A stretch of DNA of 64,000 nt from Odoribacter sp. (GTDB lineage Bacteria > Bacteroidota > Bacteroidia > Bacteroidales > Marinifilaceae), in contig JAHHTT010000003.1 in NCBI GenBank assembly GCA_020024465.1, positions 26,866 to 90,865 of the forward strand, in the 5' to 3' direction. Positions 36,252 to 45,308 of this stretch are shown here, one piece after another. Positions within the stretch are counted from its first letter, which is position 1; the number at the start of each line of letters is the position of its first letter. A model generated the notes under the pieces. That model was not told where the DNA came from, ran no database searches, and saw only the letters and a list, made by a program, of their open reading frames with translations. A program made the translations under genes and the position numbers.

Positions 36252-39200
36252 TTATTCGTTCATCGTTTGCCGATCGGTATTTTTAATCTTAAATAACAAA
36301 CTGTATGTTACTGGTAATACAAAAATTGTCAGTAAACTTGCCACCAGCAATCCTCCCATAATACAAGCTGCCATTCCACCAAACATTGCATCAAATAACA
36401 ATGGCAACATACCCAGAATCGTTGTACCAGAAGCCATTGCAACAGGTATGATTCTAGATTTAGTAGCTTCGACAATAGCATCTAATCGCTGCAATCCACG
36501 CTGTTCCTCTATCCCAATTTGATCTATCAATACAATTGCATTTTTAATATTCATACCCACAAGTCCCAATACTCCCAGCAAAGCAAAAAAATCGAACATC
36601 TTACCTGTTACCACCAAACCAAACACAACTCCAATAAATATCAATGGTACCATCAATAAAATAATAATCGGTTTACGATAAGTATGAAATAGAAAAAGTA
36701 ATACTATAAACATTAAAATAAATGTCAAAGGCATGTTAGCTCCAATTGCAGAATTAGACTCTGTCTGAGATTCGTTTTCTCCGAATATTTGCATCTGATA
36801 ACCTTGTGGCAACACAATCTCCTTTTCCAATGCTTTCTTCACTTGGACATAAGCATCCATCGTATTCGCTCCTCGCTTTGAATCACATTGAGCCATCATC
36901 ACTTTTTCACGATTGTAACGTTTAATGACATTATAATTATAAGCAAAGGCAAAACTATCTACCACCTGAGCCAATGGTACAGGGTAACCGGATTGAGAAA
37001 ACACAGGCAAAGATTTCATATTGTCAATATCTGATGTAGAAACATTTTCTTCCTTCAACAAAATGGGCATAAACAAATCTTTTTCTCTAAATTCCCCCAG
37101 TGCCAAACCATTTGTAGCAATATTCAATGAATAAGCAATAGATTGACGAGATATACCCAAACGCTGACCCCTCTCCTGAGAATAAGCAGGTTCCCACACG
37201 GGTATTTTATTTCCCCAGCTATTTTTCACATCAGTAACCATGTCACATTTTCGCATAATAGCCATTGCCTGCTCAGTCAATTTAGCCAATGTGTCAATAT
37301 TGGCGCCAATAAAACCAAATTCTATGTTAGCTTCCACTGCTGGAGACAACTTAAACAATGATGACCGGATTAAAATATCTGGAAAGTTGACACGTACATA
37401 CTCATTCAAACGAGCTTCTACATCTGCTGTATATTTCTTATCGCTAAGTTCAACCAACAAATTTCCAAAATTAGGTTTAGGACCAAAAGAAGTACTCGCC
37501 AAATAGTAACGCAAAGGAGAACTTCCATAAGTAGCAGAAACACTTACCACCTCTTTCTGCTGCAATAAAAAGTCTTCTATCTTGCACATCTCTTTTTCTG
37601 TTTCACGTATACTGTACCCTTCCGGCAAAAAGCAGTCTGCACGGAAATAAGGTTTATCCATGCTCGGAAAGAAATTTTGAGGCAATAAACCCATAACCAC
37701 CATAGATAACATAAACAACCCCACCATAATCAGCAATGTCGTCTTTTTAAAACGAATCAAAAAGCGCAGCATATTTTCAAATTTATGATAGAATGGCTTA
37801 TCATAAGGATCTTTAATTGCATTACCTGTGCTATCTTTCAAAATAAATTCTCCGAATGTAGTAGTTTGCGTCAAAGCCAAAATCCAACTCAAGAGAAGAG
37901 AAACAGCCAACACAATAAACAAAGGCTTAACCATTTCTGCTACTGACGAGGCAGCAAGATAAAGTGGCAAAAAAGAAAAAACAGCAATTAAAGTAGCCCC
38001 CAACAGCCCCCATTGCGGTGTCGTAGCTCCATTAATCAATGCCTGACGGCGCCGAATACCCCTGCTTACAGCCACCTGTGCATTATCGGTTACCACAATA
38101 GCATTATCAACCAACATACCCATAGCAATGATAAAAGCAGCTAAAGAAGTACGATTCAAACCGACACCCATAAACTGCATAATCAATAAGGTACCTCCAA
38201 TACAGAAAATCAATGAACTACCGATTAACAGCCCTGCTCTCACTCCCATTACTAATAAAATAATGAAAATCACAATAGCAACAGATTCTATCAAATTCAG
38301 GATAAAACCATTATTTGCCTCCCGGGCAATCTGATCTTCCGGATAAAGAGTCACCATTTCAATACCTATAGGCATCTGTTTTTCCAACTGTTTCAAACGT
38401 ACAGCAACTGCTTCTCCTGCTTTTACTACATCATAATCAGATGCAGTAGAAACACCGACACCTATTGCTCGCTTACCATTTACACGCATTAAAGTCCCTG
38501 GTGGTTCCAGATAACCTTTCTCAACGTTTGCAATATCTCCTAAACGAATTTGCTTTCCTGACTCTGTCACAATCAATTGATTACGAATATCTGTAAGATT
38601 TTTATAAGTTCCTGTCGCAAGAATTCTCAACTGCATTTTATCTGCTTTCTTTTCTCCGGTATTTACCAACTCATTCTGCGAACGGATTGTCTGCATCAAG
38701 GTATTCAAATTGATGCCGGAATTAGCCAATTTAGACATGGAAATAAAAACATTCACCACTTCTGTCTGCTCACCAAAAAGAGCCACTTTCTGTACGCCTT
38801 CTATTGTCACCAATTCCGTCTTCAAACGTTGTCCCCAATCACGAAGGTCATGCCATGAAAAGCCTTTATCAGCTGTCAATGCAAAATAAATACCAAATAC
38901 ATCACCAAAATCGTCAGACACCTTGATTGCTGATGCTCCTTTGGGCAATTGTGTTTGAACATTCAGCACTTTACGTCGCAATTCATCCCACATCTGAGGC
39001 ATCTCTTCTGGTGGAGTTGCAGGATCCAATTCTATACTAATTTTTGACATTCCATAGTAAGAATCCGACTTCAACTTCTTTACCCTACGCATGGACTGTA
39101 TTTCACGCTCTATCGGTTCAGTAATTAATTGTTCCACCTCTTTGGGAGAAGCTCCCGGATATTGTGTCATCAAAACCGCAGTCTTGATGACAAACGGAGA

Positions 39201-39311
39201 GTCCTCTTTCTTTCCTAGCGAACCAAATGCCATTACTCCACCAATCAACATTACCGCCAAGAAAAAATAGATCACTTTTGGATAATCCAATGAGTATTTA
39301 GCTAAATTCAT
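36252..39311 (-). CDS. RND efflux transporter permease (AcrB-like)
   Basis: A 1,019-residue inner-membrane proton-driven pump with the 12-helix RND layout and two large periplasmic loops. The relay aspartate is seen in GMLVDNAIVVTDN in helix 4. Features such as LMTQYPGASPKEVEQLITEPIER are typical of the HAE-type family. The charge motif DFD of heavy-metal pumps was not seen, so drug or lipid-like substrates are more likely than metals. It starts 13 bases after the adaptor gene. Confidence 0.94.
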   Translation of the reverse strand: MNLAKYSLDYPKVIYFFLAVMLIGGVMAFGSLGKKEDSPFVIKTAVLMTQYPGASPKEVEQLITEPIEREIQSMRRVKKLKSDSYYGMSKISIELDPATPPEEMPQMWDELRRKVLNVQTQLPKGASAIKVSDDFGDVFGIYFALTADKGFSWHDLRDWGQRLKTELVTIEGVQKVALFGEQTEVVNVFISMSKLANSGINLNTLMQTIRSQNELVNTGEKKADKMQLRILATGTYKNLTDIRNQLIVTESGKQIRLGDIANVEKGYLEPPGTLMRVNGKRAIGVGVSTASDYDVVKAGEAVAVRLKQLEKQMPIGIEMVTLYPEDQIAREANNGFILNLIESVAIVIFIILLVMGVRAGLLIGSSLIFCIGGTLLIMQFMGVGLNRTSLAAFIIAMGMLVDNAIVVTDNAQVAVSRGIRRRQALINGATTPQWGLLGATLIAVFSFLPLYLAASSVAEMVKPLFIVLAVSLLLSWILALTQTTTFGEFILKDSTGNAIKDPYDKPFYHKFENMLRFLIRFKKTTLLIMVGLFMLSMVVMGLLPQNFFPSMDKPYFRADCFLPEGYSIRETEKEMCKIEDFLLQQKEVVSVSATYGSSPLRYYLASTSFGPKPNFGNLLVELSDKKYTADVEARLNEYVRVNFPDILIRSSLFKLSPAVEANIEFGFIGANIDTLAKLTEQAMAIMRKCDMVTDVKNSWGNKIPVWEPAYSQERGQRLGISRQSIAYSLNIATNGLALGEFREKDLFMPILLKEENVSTSDIDNMKSLPVFSQSGYPVPLAQVVDSFAFAYNYNVIKRYNREKVMMAQCDSKRGANTMDAYVQVKKALEKEIVLPQGYQMQIFGENESQTESNSAIGANMPLTFILMFIVLLFLFHTYRKPIIILLMVPLIFIGVVFGLVVTGKMFDFFALLGVLGLVGMNIKNAIVLIDQIGIEEQRGLQRLDAIVEATKSRIIPVAMASGTTILGMLPLLFDAMFGGMAACIMGGLLVASLLTIFVLPVTYSLLFKIKNTDRQTMNE

Positions 39312-39324
39312 CTTATCTTCCTTT

Positions 39325-40377
39325 TCAATTTTCTACTAATGATACTTTTTGCCCTGCTGTTATATAGTTCACTCCAGCTACAACAATTACATCATCTGCA
39401 TCCAAACCTGAAACAACCTGAACATAATCTGTTCCAAAAATCTGTCCGACTTTAATCGGTTGACGTTTTACAGATTCTTGAGTTGTATGATACAACCACA
39501 CAGATATCTCTCCTGTTTCTGTATCTTTAAAAATAGCACTCATCGGTATAGCAAATCCTTCTCCAAAACTATTCTCTATATTCAAACGTACTCTACACGA
39601 AAAACCAGGATAAATATTCAGGCGGTCACGGGCAAAGGCAGTATCAACAATAGCTAAACGCACAGGAATTCCACTTCCATCCGGAGATGCATCCACAAAT
39701 TCTTTTACTTTAGCTTTAAACCATTGGCCTTTATAAGTATCAAACTCCACTTCTACCTGCATCTTTTCACGCGTTAAACGCACATTAATTTCAGGCAATA
39801 TAAATCCCACTTCCAACTTATTAGGATTCACTAATTTAATAATCGATTCTCCTGGCTGTATTTTTTGGTAATTCTCTACATAACGAGTTTCCACAAATCC
39901 ATCAAAAGGAGCTCTCAATTTTGTATCTTTCAAAGTATTGCTTGACGTCTCGTAAGCCGATTTAGCACGAATATAATCGGCTTCTGCAATTTCATACTCT
40001 TGACGTGAAATAGCTTGCATTGCCAACAAACGTTTATTACGTTCCAATTTAGACTTAGCGGTTAACCAGGCAGCTTTATTTGCTTCATTCTGCAAATTAT
40101 AATCTAAAGGATCAACCGCAGCAACTACAGCTCCTCTTTTCACTTTTTGACCTTCCTGCACATTCATTTCTATAAGTGGACCCGATACCTTAAAGGCCAA
40201 TTTACTATATTCTTCTGCTTCAACAACACCGGTATACACTTTCTGCATACGCCCAAAAGATTCAACCTTCATCACTCGTACTGGACGAGGAATATTCTGA
40301 TAATCAACCTGTTTTTTCTTACAAGAACTTACTGTCATCACTTCTAAACCGAGAATGACAATCCATTTTAATTTCAT
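39325..40377 (-). CDS. RND efflux periplasmic adaptor (membrane fusion protein)
   Basis: A 350-residue lipoprotein adaptor: lipobox VSSC (Cys19), lipoyl-like half motif VQEGQKVKRGAVVAAVDPLDY (about 76-96), helical hairpin about 98-145, second lipoyl half with LRAPFDGFVETRYVENYQKIQPGESI, then beta-barrel domains. It bridges the pump and the TolC channel. First gene of the operon; no local regulator gene is present. Confidence 0.93.
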   Translation of the reverse strand: MKLKWIVILGLEVMTVSSCKKKQVDYQNIPRPVRVMKVESFGRMQKVYTGVVEAEEYSKLAFKVSGPLIEMNVQEGQKVKRGAVVAAVDPLDYNLQNEANKAAWLTAKSKLERNKRLLAMQAISRQEYEIAEADYIRAKSAYETSSNTLKDTKLRAPFDGFVETRYVENYQKIQPGESIIKLVNPNKLEVGFILPEINVRLTREKMQVEVEFDTYKGQWFKAKVKEFVDASPDGSGIPVRLAIVDTAFARDRLNIYPGFSCRVRLNIENSFGEGFAIPMSAIFKDTETGEISVWLYHTTQESVKRQPIKVGQIFGTDYVQVVSGLDADDVIVVAGVNYITAGQKVSLVEN

Positions 40378-40576
40378 ATAACTAGTATTTAATATATATT
40401 CTCATCTATGTACAGACCAATATGTCAATACATTTCAAAAGTTTATAAACTGACACATAAATGACTAGAGAACAATATGCATTTATTTTCCATAAACCAT
40501 ATAAAAAAATATCAAAAACTGTTCCATTATTCTCAAACAACCATTATTTGTTCATAAATTCACAAAAATACGTCTG
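40378..40576. other. Region upstream of the efflux operon
   Basis: About 200 AT-rich bases. No exact TAnnTTTG element was found for the adaptor gene. An imperfect element (AACTTTTG on the minus strand, near 40436-40443) is the closest. Confidence 0.4.
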
Positions 40577-40738
40577 TCAAAATTGACAGAAAAGTCGTAT
40601 AAACTCATAAAAATAAACCCCTGCAACAGCCATCATCAACCCACTAAGAGTACCTGACATTCCATACAACAGCCAGGTAAGCTCAAGAATAGAAACAATA
40701 ATTATACTATTTGACAAAAATAAAACGTAGCGATACAA
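40577..40738 (-). CDS. Candidate small membrane peptide (53 residues)
   Basis: Unrecognised. A frame with a TTG start at 40738 encodes LYRYVLFLSNSIIIVSILEL and then a second hydrophobic stretch, GMSGTLSGLMMAVAGVYFY, ending EFIRLFCQF. Two possible helices, a Glu-Leu-Thr-Trp turn and a Gly/Ser-rich second helix look protein-like for an AT-rich gap. Against it: no ATG near the 5' end (the first is residue 27), and the start lies within the exonuclease terminator. A 6-7 bp inverted repeat overlaps the stop. It could also be a gene remnant. Confidence 0.3.
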   Translation of the reverse strand: MYRYVLFLSNSIIIVSILELTWLLYGMSGTLSGLMMAVAGVYFYEFIRLFCQF

Positions 40739-40754
40739 AAACCTATTCGCTACG
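40726..40754 (-). terminator. Terminator after the exonuclease gene
   Basis: Perfect 8-bp stem (40726-40733 with 40747-40754), 28 bases past the exonuclease stop and followed on the minus strand by a T-rich run. Confidence 0.65.
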
Positions 40755-40782
40755 CTTCATCTTATCTTTACTTTTTATCATA

Positions 40783-41559
40783 CTACTTCAACAAACTGCT
40801 GTCTCGCAATTTAATTCTTGTCAACACCTTCTTCGTATATAAAGGAAAATCACTCTTCATCACCCAATCATAATATCCCGGTTGTTCTTTTAACACCTTT
40901 GCCACAGACATTCCTTTATTTTTTCCAAAATTGAAAACTTCCTCCTCCTTATCGTTAATGACAATAAAACCGGCAAAGTCCACATTTCGATTTTGAGCTG
41001 AAAATTTACTCAAAAACTCTATATTATTCTCTAATTTATCACCATAACGATCCAACTGAGCTTTTAATACTTCATAAGTTGCCAATGTATCTGCGGCTGC
41101 AGTATGTGCATCCTCCAAATTTTTATCACAATAAAACCGGTAAGCTGCAGATAATGTTCGTTGTTCCATTTTATGGAATATCGTCTGTACATCTACAAAT
41201 TTCCTACGACTCATATCAAAATCAACCTCTGCCCTCAAAAACTCCTCTGCCAACAAAGGAATATCAAAACGATTGGAATTATATCCTCCCAAATCACTCC
41301 CCTCAATGTAATGAGCCAACTCTTTGGCTATTCCCTTGAACTGTGGACAATCCTTTACATCATCATCATAAATACCATGCACTTTAGATGCTTCTTCAGG
41401 AATATGCATTCCCGGATTCACACGGACAGTCCGCTGCTCTTCTTTCCCATTCGGAAAAACTTTCAATACCGAAATTTCGACAATGCGATCTTTTGCAATA
41501 TTAATACCGGTTGTTTCCAAGTCAAAGAAAACAATCGGATTTGCCAAATTCAACTTCAT
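40783..41559 (-). CDS. DEDDh 3'-5' exonuclease (DnaQ-like)
   Basis: A 258-residue protein. Exo I is FFDLETTGI, Exo II the aspartate in NSNRFDIPLL, Exo III the His and Asp in EDAHTAAADTLATY, so the catalytic set DEDDh is complete. The C-terminal 60 residues (VFNFGKNKGMSVAKV...YYDWVMKSDFP) resemble the exodeoxyribonuclease X C-terminal region. It follows dnaN by 12 bases, which suggests a proofreading or repair role with the clamp. Confidence 0.9.
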   Translation of the reverse strand: MKLNLANPIVFFDLETTGINIAKDRIVEISVLKVFPNGKEEQRTVRVNPGMHIPEEASKVHGIYDDDVKDCPQFKGIAKELAHYIEGSDLGGYNSNRFDIPLLAEEFLRAEVDFDMSRRKFVDVQTIFHKMEQRTLSAAYRFYCDKNLEDAHTAAADTLATYEVLKAQLDRYGDKLENNIEFLSKFSAQNRNVDFAGFIVINDKEEEVFNFGKNKGMSVAKVLKEQPGYYDWVMKSDFPLYTKKVLTRIKLRDSSLLK

Positions 41560-41571
41560 ATTTTATACTTT

Positions 41572-42696
41572 CTAAACCATCATTGGCATCAACAACATCA
41601 ACAAATCCTCGTCATTATCCTTGTTCTCATAAGAAAGGAACAATCCGGGACGAGTCGGATCTGACAATTCCAAAACAACATCATCAGACGTGATATTTGA
41701 TAGGATTTCTAATACAAAAGGAGATTTAAAACCAATAGCTATATTTTCTCCCTGATATTGACAGGCCAAGGTCTCATGTCCAGACATTGCATAATCTGAA
41801 TCTTGGGCAGAAATGACAAGCTTATCTTCTGACACATCAAATTTCACCAAATTACTTGTCTGGTTTGCCATCACAGAGACACGACGCAATGAATTATAAA
41901 ACTCTTTTTTCTCTATAACAATTTTCTTCGGATTATTCTGAGGAATAACAGCATTGTAATTGGGGAAACGTCCTTCCACAAGAGTACATGTCATCTTATA
42001 ATGACCGAATTCAAATCGAGCCATTTTATCACCGACAACCAATTTTAAATCTGAATCATCTTTAGGAAGAATGTTTTTCAACATCAAGGCTGGTTTCTTG
42101 GGTAAAATCAAAGAAAACTGTCCACACTCACTTTTTGCATCAAAACGCTTATAACGTACTAACTTATGTGCATCTGAAGCAACAAATGTAAAGTTATCTT
42201 CATTCATTTCAATCAAGATACAATTCATCACCGGACGTAAATCATCATTCGCTGTTGCAAAAATGGTTTTTAAAATACCATCCAACATTAAACCACATTT
42301 GGTTGAAAAGACAACTTTATTATCATTCAAGGCAGACTGTATTGGATAATCTTCTGCATTTTCTCCCATCACAGAAAACTCTCCTTTTTCAGAAATAATT
42401 TTCACCTCGTTGCTTGCTGTGTTGATATCAAATGACAGAGGTTGCTCTGGGAATTCCTTCAACATATCCAACAATATTTTAGCCGGAATTGTTATTTTCC
42501 CTTCCTCTTCCATACTATCCAGCTCGATTTTGGCTTCCATCGTCGTCTCCTTATCAGAAGCTGTTGCATACAACATTCCTTCTGAAGCTATCAATAGAAT
42601 ATTATCCAAAATAGGCTGCACCGGTTTACCTCCGATTACCTTACTCACCGCCTGCAAACGAGTCAGCAGTGTATTGCTTGAAACAACAAACTTCAT
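41572..42696 (-). CDS. dnaN: DNA polymerase III beta subunit (sliding clamp)
   Basis: A 374-residue ring-forming clamp of three similar domains. Recognised from MKFVVSSNTLLTRLQAVSKVI, the middle VVFSTKCGLMLDGILKTIFATANDDLRP segment and the C-terminal LLMLLMPMMV. It is not next to dnaA or recF, but pairs with the exonuclease gene. Confidence 0.96.
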   Translation of the reverse strand: MKFVVSSNTLLTRLQAVSKVIGGKPVQPILDNILLIASEGMLYATASDKETTMEAKIELDSMEEEGKITIPAKILLDMLKEFPEQPLSFDINTASNEVKIISEKGEFSVMGENAEDYPIQSALNDNKVVFSTKCGLMLDGILKTIFATANDDLRPVMNCILIEMNEDNFTFVASDAHKLVRYKRFDAKSECGQFSLILPKKPALMLKNILPKDDSDLKLVVGDKMARFEFGHYKMTCTLVEGRFPNYNAVIPQNNPKKIVIEKKEFYNSLRRVSVMANQTSNLVKFDVSEDKLVISAQDSDYAMSGHETLACQYQGENIAIGFKSPFVLEILSNITSDDVVLELSDPTRPGLFLSYENKDNDEDLLMLLMPMMV

Positions 42697-42788
42697 AGAT
42701 TCAATATTTTAAATATTCGATATTATCTTGTCATAGAAACGCCTAAGTTAATAGTTTTTCATTTGATTGAAAAATAATGCGGTAAAAA

Positions 42789-42817
42789 AATGTCGTGCGA
42801 ACAATTCGCACGACATT
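42789..42817 (-). terminator. Terminator of the SusCD locus
   Basis: Perfect 12-bp stem (42789-42800 with 42806-42817), 5-base loop, followed on the minus strand by a run of T. It lies just past the last gene of the SusCD unit. Confidence 0.85.
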
Positions 42818-42838
42818 AAACAAGCATATTAATAATAA

Positions 42839-44443
42839 TTATTGTTTCCTTCTTTCACGGTAAACAACATCTTTCACCTTAGCAAATCCATCATATTCTT
42901 CCAACTTGGATACAGAATGAGATGAACGTTCGATTTTATAAAATCCAACCTTTCCGCCATTAACACCTGCTACTGCATTATCATATGAGCCGACAATCAA
43001 ATTAAACTGTTTCTCCAAAAATTCGTCTGATGTATCTAAAAAATCAAGCGAAGGCTGTTGGTACAAATTGAATTTCAACATGGTTACCTCTTCATCTACT
43101 CCTAATTTAATCCCTTCCAGCGGGTAATTTTTACTTGTTCCCAAATCATACAAATAAACTTTATTTTTTACAGCATAGAACATAAAAGGATATTGTGAAT
43201 GGAAAGCAAATTTTGTTGCCTGCTTGAATTCTGAAGCATTGATTTTTGCATAATATGCCTCCTGGACAAATCCATCTCCTCCCATATTGATTCCGCAAAC
43301 ACATCTTTCACCATCAGCAGCCTGTAAAATAGCATAAGTAAGTCCTCCTGAAAAACGGGTACTCTCCATATACACCAAATCTTTTCCTGTGTTAAAACTA
43401 AATAATTTATTCTCTGGATCTGTCAATGGGGTCATTATTTGTCTGCCATCAGCATTATCAACATAAGCCCATCCTACAAATCTCTTGTTATCAATATCAT
43501 ACATTAACGCAGAAGAACCATTACCGGGACGAGCCATACTAACCCCGACATAAGGAGCCACCCTGTATTCTGGATTTCCTCCACGCACAGAAGTATTAAT
43601 CGGTAATTCAAATGAAGCACCAAAAGAAGACTCTGTTTTAGCATAAGCGTTACCATCTGTTGTTACACAAAATCTAAGCATATTATCAACCTCCCATCCG
43701 GTATTTAACGAAACAAATGTCACTGGATTCTCTTTAGGAGGAATGATAAATAGATTATTTTTCACATTCCAAGATTCATCCGTTTCAAAAGTAGAAGCAT
43801 TTATGCCATATGAACCTGTTTCAGAAAAAATAAAAATGGCATCACCTTGAGAATATAATGAAGGCAATAAACCTAATTGAGTTGCGTTATTACATTCCGG
43901 TAATCCCAAATCTGTCATAATATCATGTACCGATGTAATTCTATCCGCAGAAATTCTCGAAATCATATCAAACCGTACACGATTATCATCACCTTCGTTA
44001 CACAACACCATCCATCCCTCAAATGTTGGAGAAGTGATATTTACATCAAAAGTTTTATACGTTTCGATACCAGTCCTCAAATCTTTCACAATAAACCAAC
44101 CTACATAGCTGTTAGAAGGAAATGTAGCCAACGTGTCCAAATTCATACTCCCATTAGGATTCAAGACAACCCATGGATCAGGTCTACTTATAGAACCTCT
44201 TTTTAAATCAAAACGATAAATAAATTCATAATTCGGGTCTCCATCTTTAATTTCACCTTCTATCGTTGATGTTATCTTCGGAGTAATTATAATTCTATCA
44301 GCATTAGACAACACCTCAATCATGTCAGGAACATTCTCTATCTCAATTTCCCCAACTTCATGATAATCATAATTTCCTTTATCTTCAAAGCATGACCACA
44401 AAAGCGGCATAAACAGAAGTAATATATATTTTAATCGTCTCAT
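42839..44443 (-). CDS. PKD-like family lipoprotein
   Basis: A 534-residue surface-directed lipoprotein: signal peptide with a WSC lipobox (Cys18), followed by FEDKGNYDYHEVGEIEIENV, which is typical of the Bacteroidetes 'PKD-like family' proteins, then a beta-rich body. Biochemical role unknown; such proteins recur at the end of SusC/SusD/DUF4843 loci and are probably accessory surface lipoproteins for cargo binding. Confidence 0.85.
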   Translation of the reverse strand: MRRLKYILLLFMPLLWSCFEDKGNYDYHEVGEIEIENVPDMIEVLSNADRIIITPKITSTIEGEIKDGDPNYEFIYRFDLKRGSISRPDPWVVLNPNGSMNLDTLATFPSNSYVGWFIVKDLRTGIETYKTFDVNITSPTFEGWMVLCNEGDDNRVRFDMISRISADRITSVHDIMTDLGLPECNNATQLGLLPSLYSQGDAIFIFSETGSYGINASTFETDESWNVKNNLFIIPPKENPVTFVSLNTGWEVDNMLRFCVTTDGNAYAKTESSFGASFELPINTSVRGGNPEYRVAPYVGVSMARPGNGSSALMYDIDNKRFVGWAYVDNADGRQIMTPLTDPENKLFSFNTGKDLVYMESTRFSGGLTYAILQAADGERCVCGINMGGDGFVQEAYYAKINASEFKQATKFAFHSQYPFMFYAVKNKVYLYDLGTSKNYPLEGIKLGVDEEVTMLKFNLYQQPSLDFLDTSDEFLEKQFNLIVGSYDNAVAGVNGGKVGFYKIERSSHSVSKLEEYDGFAKVKDVVYRERRKQ

Positions 44444-44450
44444 AGCTTAT

Positions 44451-45296
44451 TTATTTTTCATATTTTGAATAATCTACTGCATATTTCGGAGCTAGTTGCA
44501 TGTAAGAACCATCCGATTCTGTAATAGGAGTTCCGGCATCAGCCATTTCTTGTAAATGACGCCGAACGGCTTTGGCTGCAAAATCAAAACGTCCATAAGC
44601 AACTTTATTTCCGGCATTATTCCAATCCCGAACAGTCCATCCCATAACCTCATTCAACACTCGGAATTTTTTAGGAGACCAAGAACCGAAAAACTCCTCT
44701 CCAAATATCTCATAATAAAATGGCATAGAATATTGTTCATTAAACACGACCGTAAATTTCAAAGCACTTAAAGTATCTGCCATTGCTGTCCAGCTACTAG
44801 AAGCCTTATAGGCTGGAATCAATAATTTGAAGTATTCATTCTCTTCCAAACGGAAAACAATCCGTTTGGATTTTTCCAACAATATATCCGAACGAATCAG
44901 AGTAACAGGTACATTAATTTGATTGGCATTAGCAGGAATTGCTATGGTATCCAGCCCAACAGTAAAGTCAACACCTTCTACAGCACTACTCTCTTCTTTA
45001 TCAACAATAATTTTTACCGGACGCGGATAATCTTTTGTTTTCCCCATCGTTTTAACCGGCAGATAAGCTGTTCTAAACCTCTCTGTATTTGCCAATCCAG
45101 CAAATGAAACTACGGTGGAATCAATATAACGATAAGTTGGTGCATAAATCACAGTACCATCACCAGGCATAGAATATCCAGCTCCTCCTTGGAAATACAC
45201 AGTTGTATCCTCAGAAGAAAACTCCATGATGTCATTTTCTTGACAAGCTGCCCCAAAAAACAGAAATATACATAGGTATTTTAATTTGCTTTTCAT
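44451..45296 (-). CDS. DUF4843 lipoprotein
   Basis: A 281-residue protein with a lipobox (GAAC, Cys18) and the start ENDIMEFSSEDTTVYF seen in DUF4843 proteins. Two Calx-beta/Ig-like regions are suggested by VEGVDFTVGLDTIAIPAN and the strand pattern. Function unknown, found with SusD genes. It sits 12 bases after the SusD-like gene. Confidence 0.85.
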   Translation of the reverse strand: MKSKLKYLCIFLFFGAACQENDIMEFSSEDTTVYFQGGAGYSMPGDGTVIYAPTYRYIDSTVVSFAGLANTERFRTAYLPVKTMGKTKDYPRPVKIIVDKEESSAVEGVDFTVGLDTIAIPANANQINVPVTLIRSDILLEKSKRIVFRLEENEYFKLLIPAYKASSSWTAMADTLSALKFTVVFNEQYSMPFYYEIFGEEFFGSWSPKKFRVLNEVMGWTVRDWNNAGNKVAYGRFDFAAKAVRRHLQEMADAGTPITESDGSYMQLAPKYAVDYSKYEK

Positions 45297-45308
45297 AACA
45301 TTTTCAAT

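Noticed and set aside
40571..40586. Short inverted repeat considered as a strong terminator
   Set aside because: The stem is only 6-7 bp with a minimal loop and a weak T run; noted only as a possible stop signal for the small ORF.
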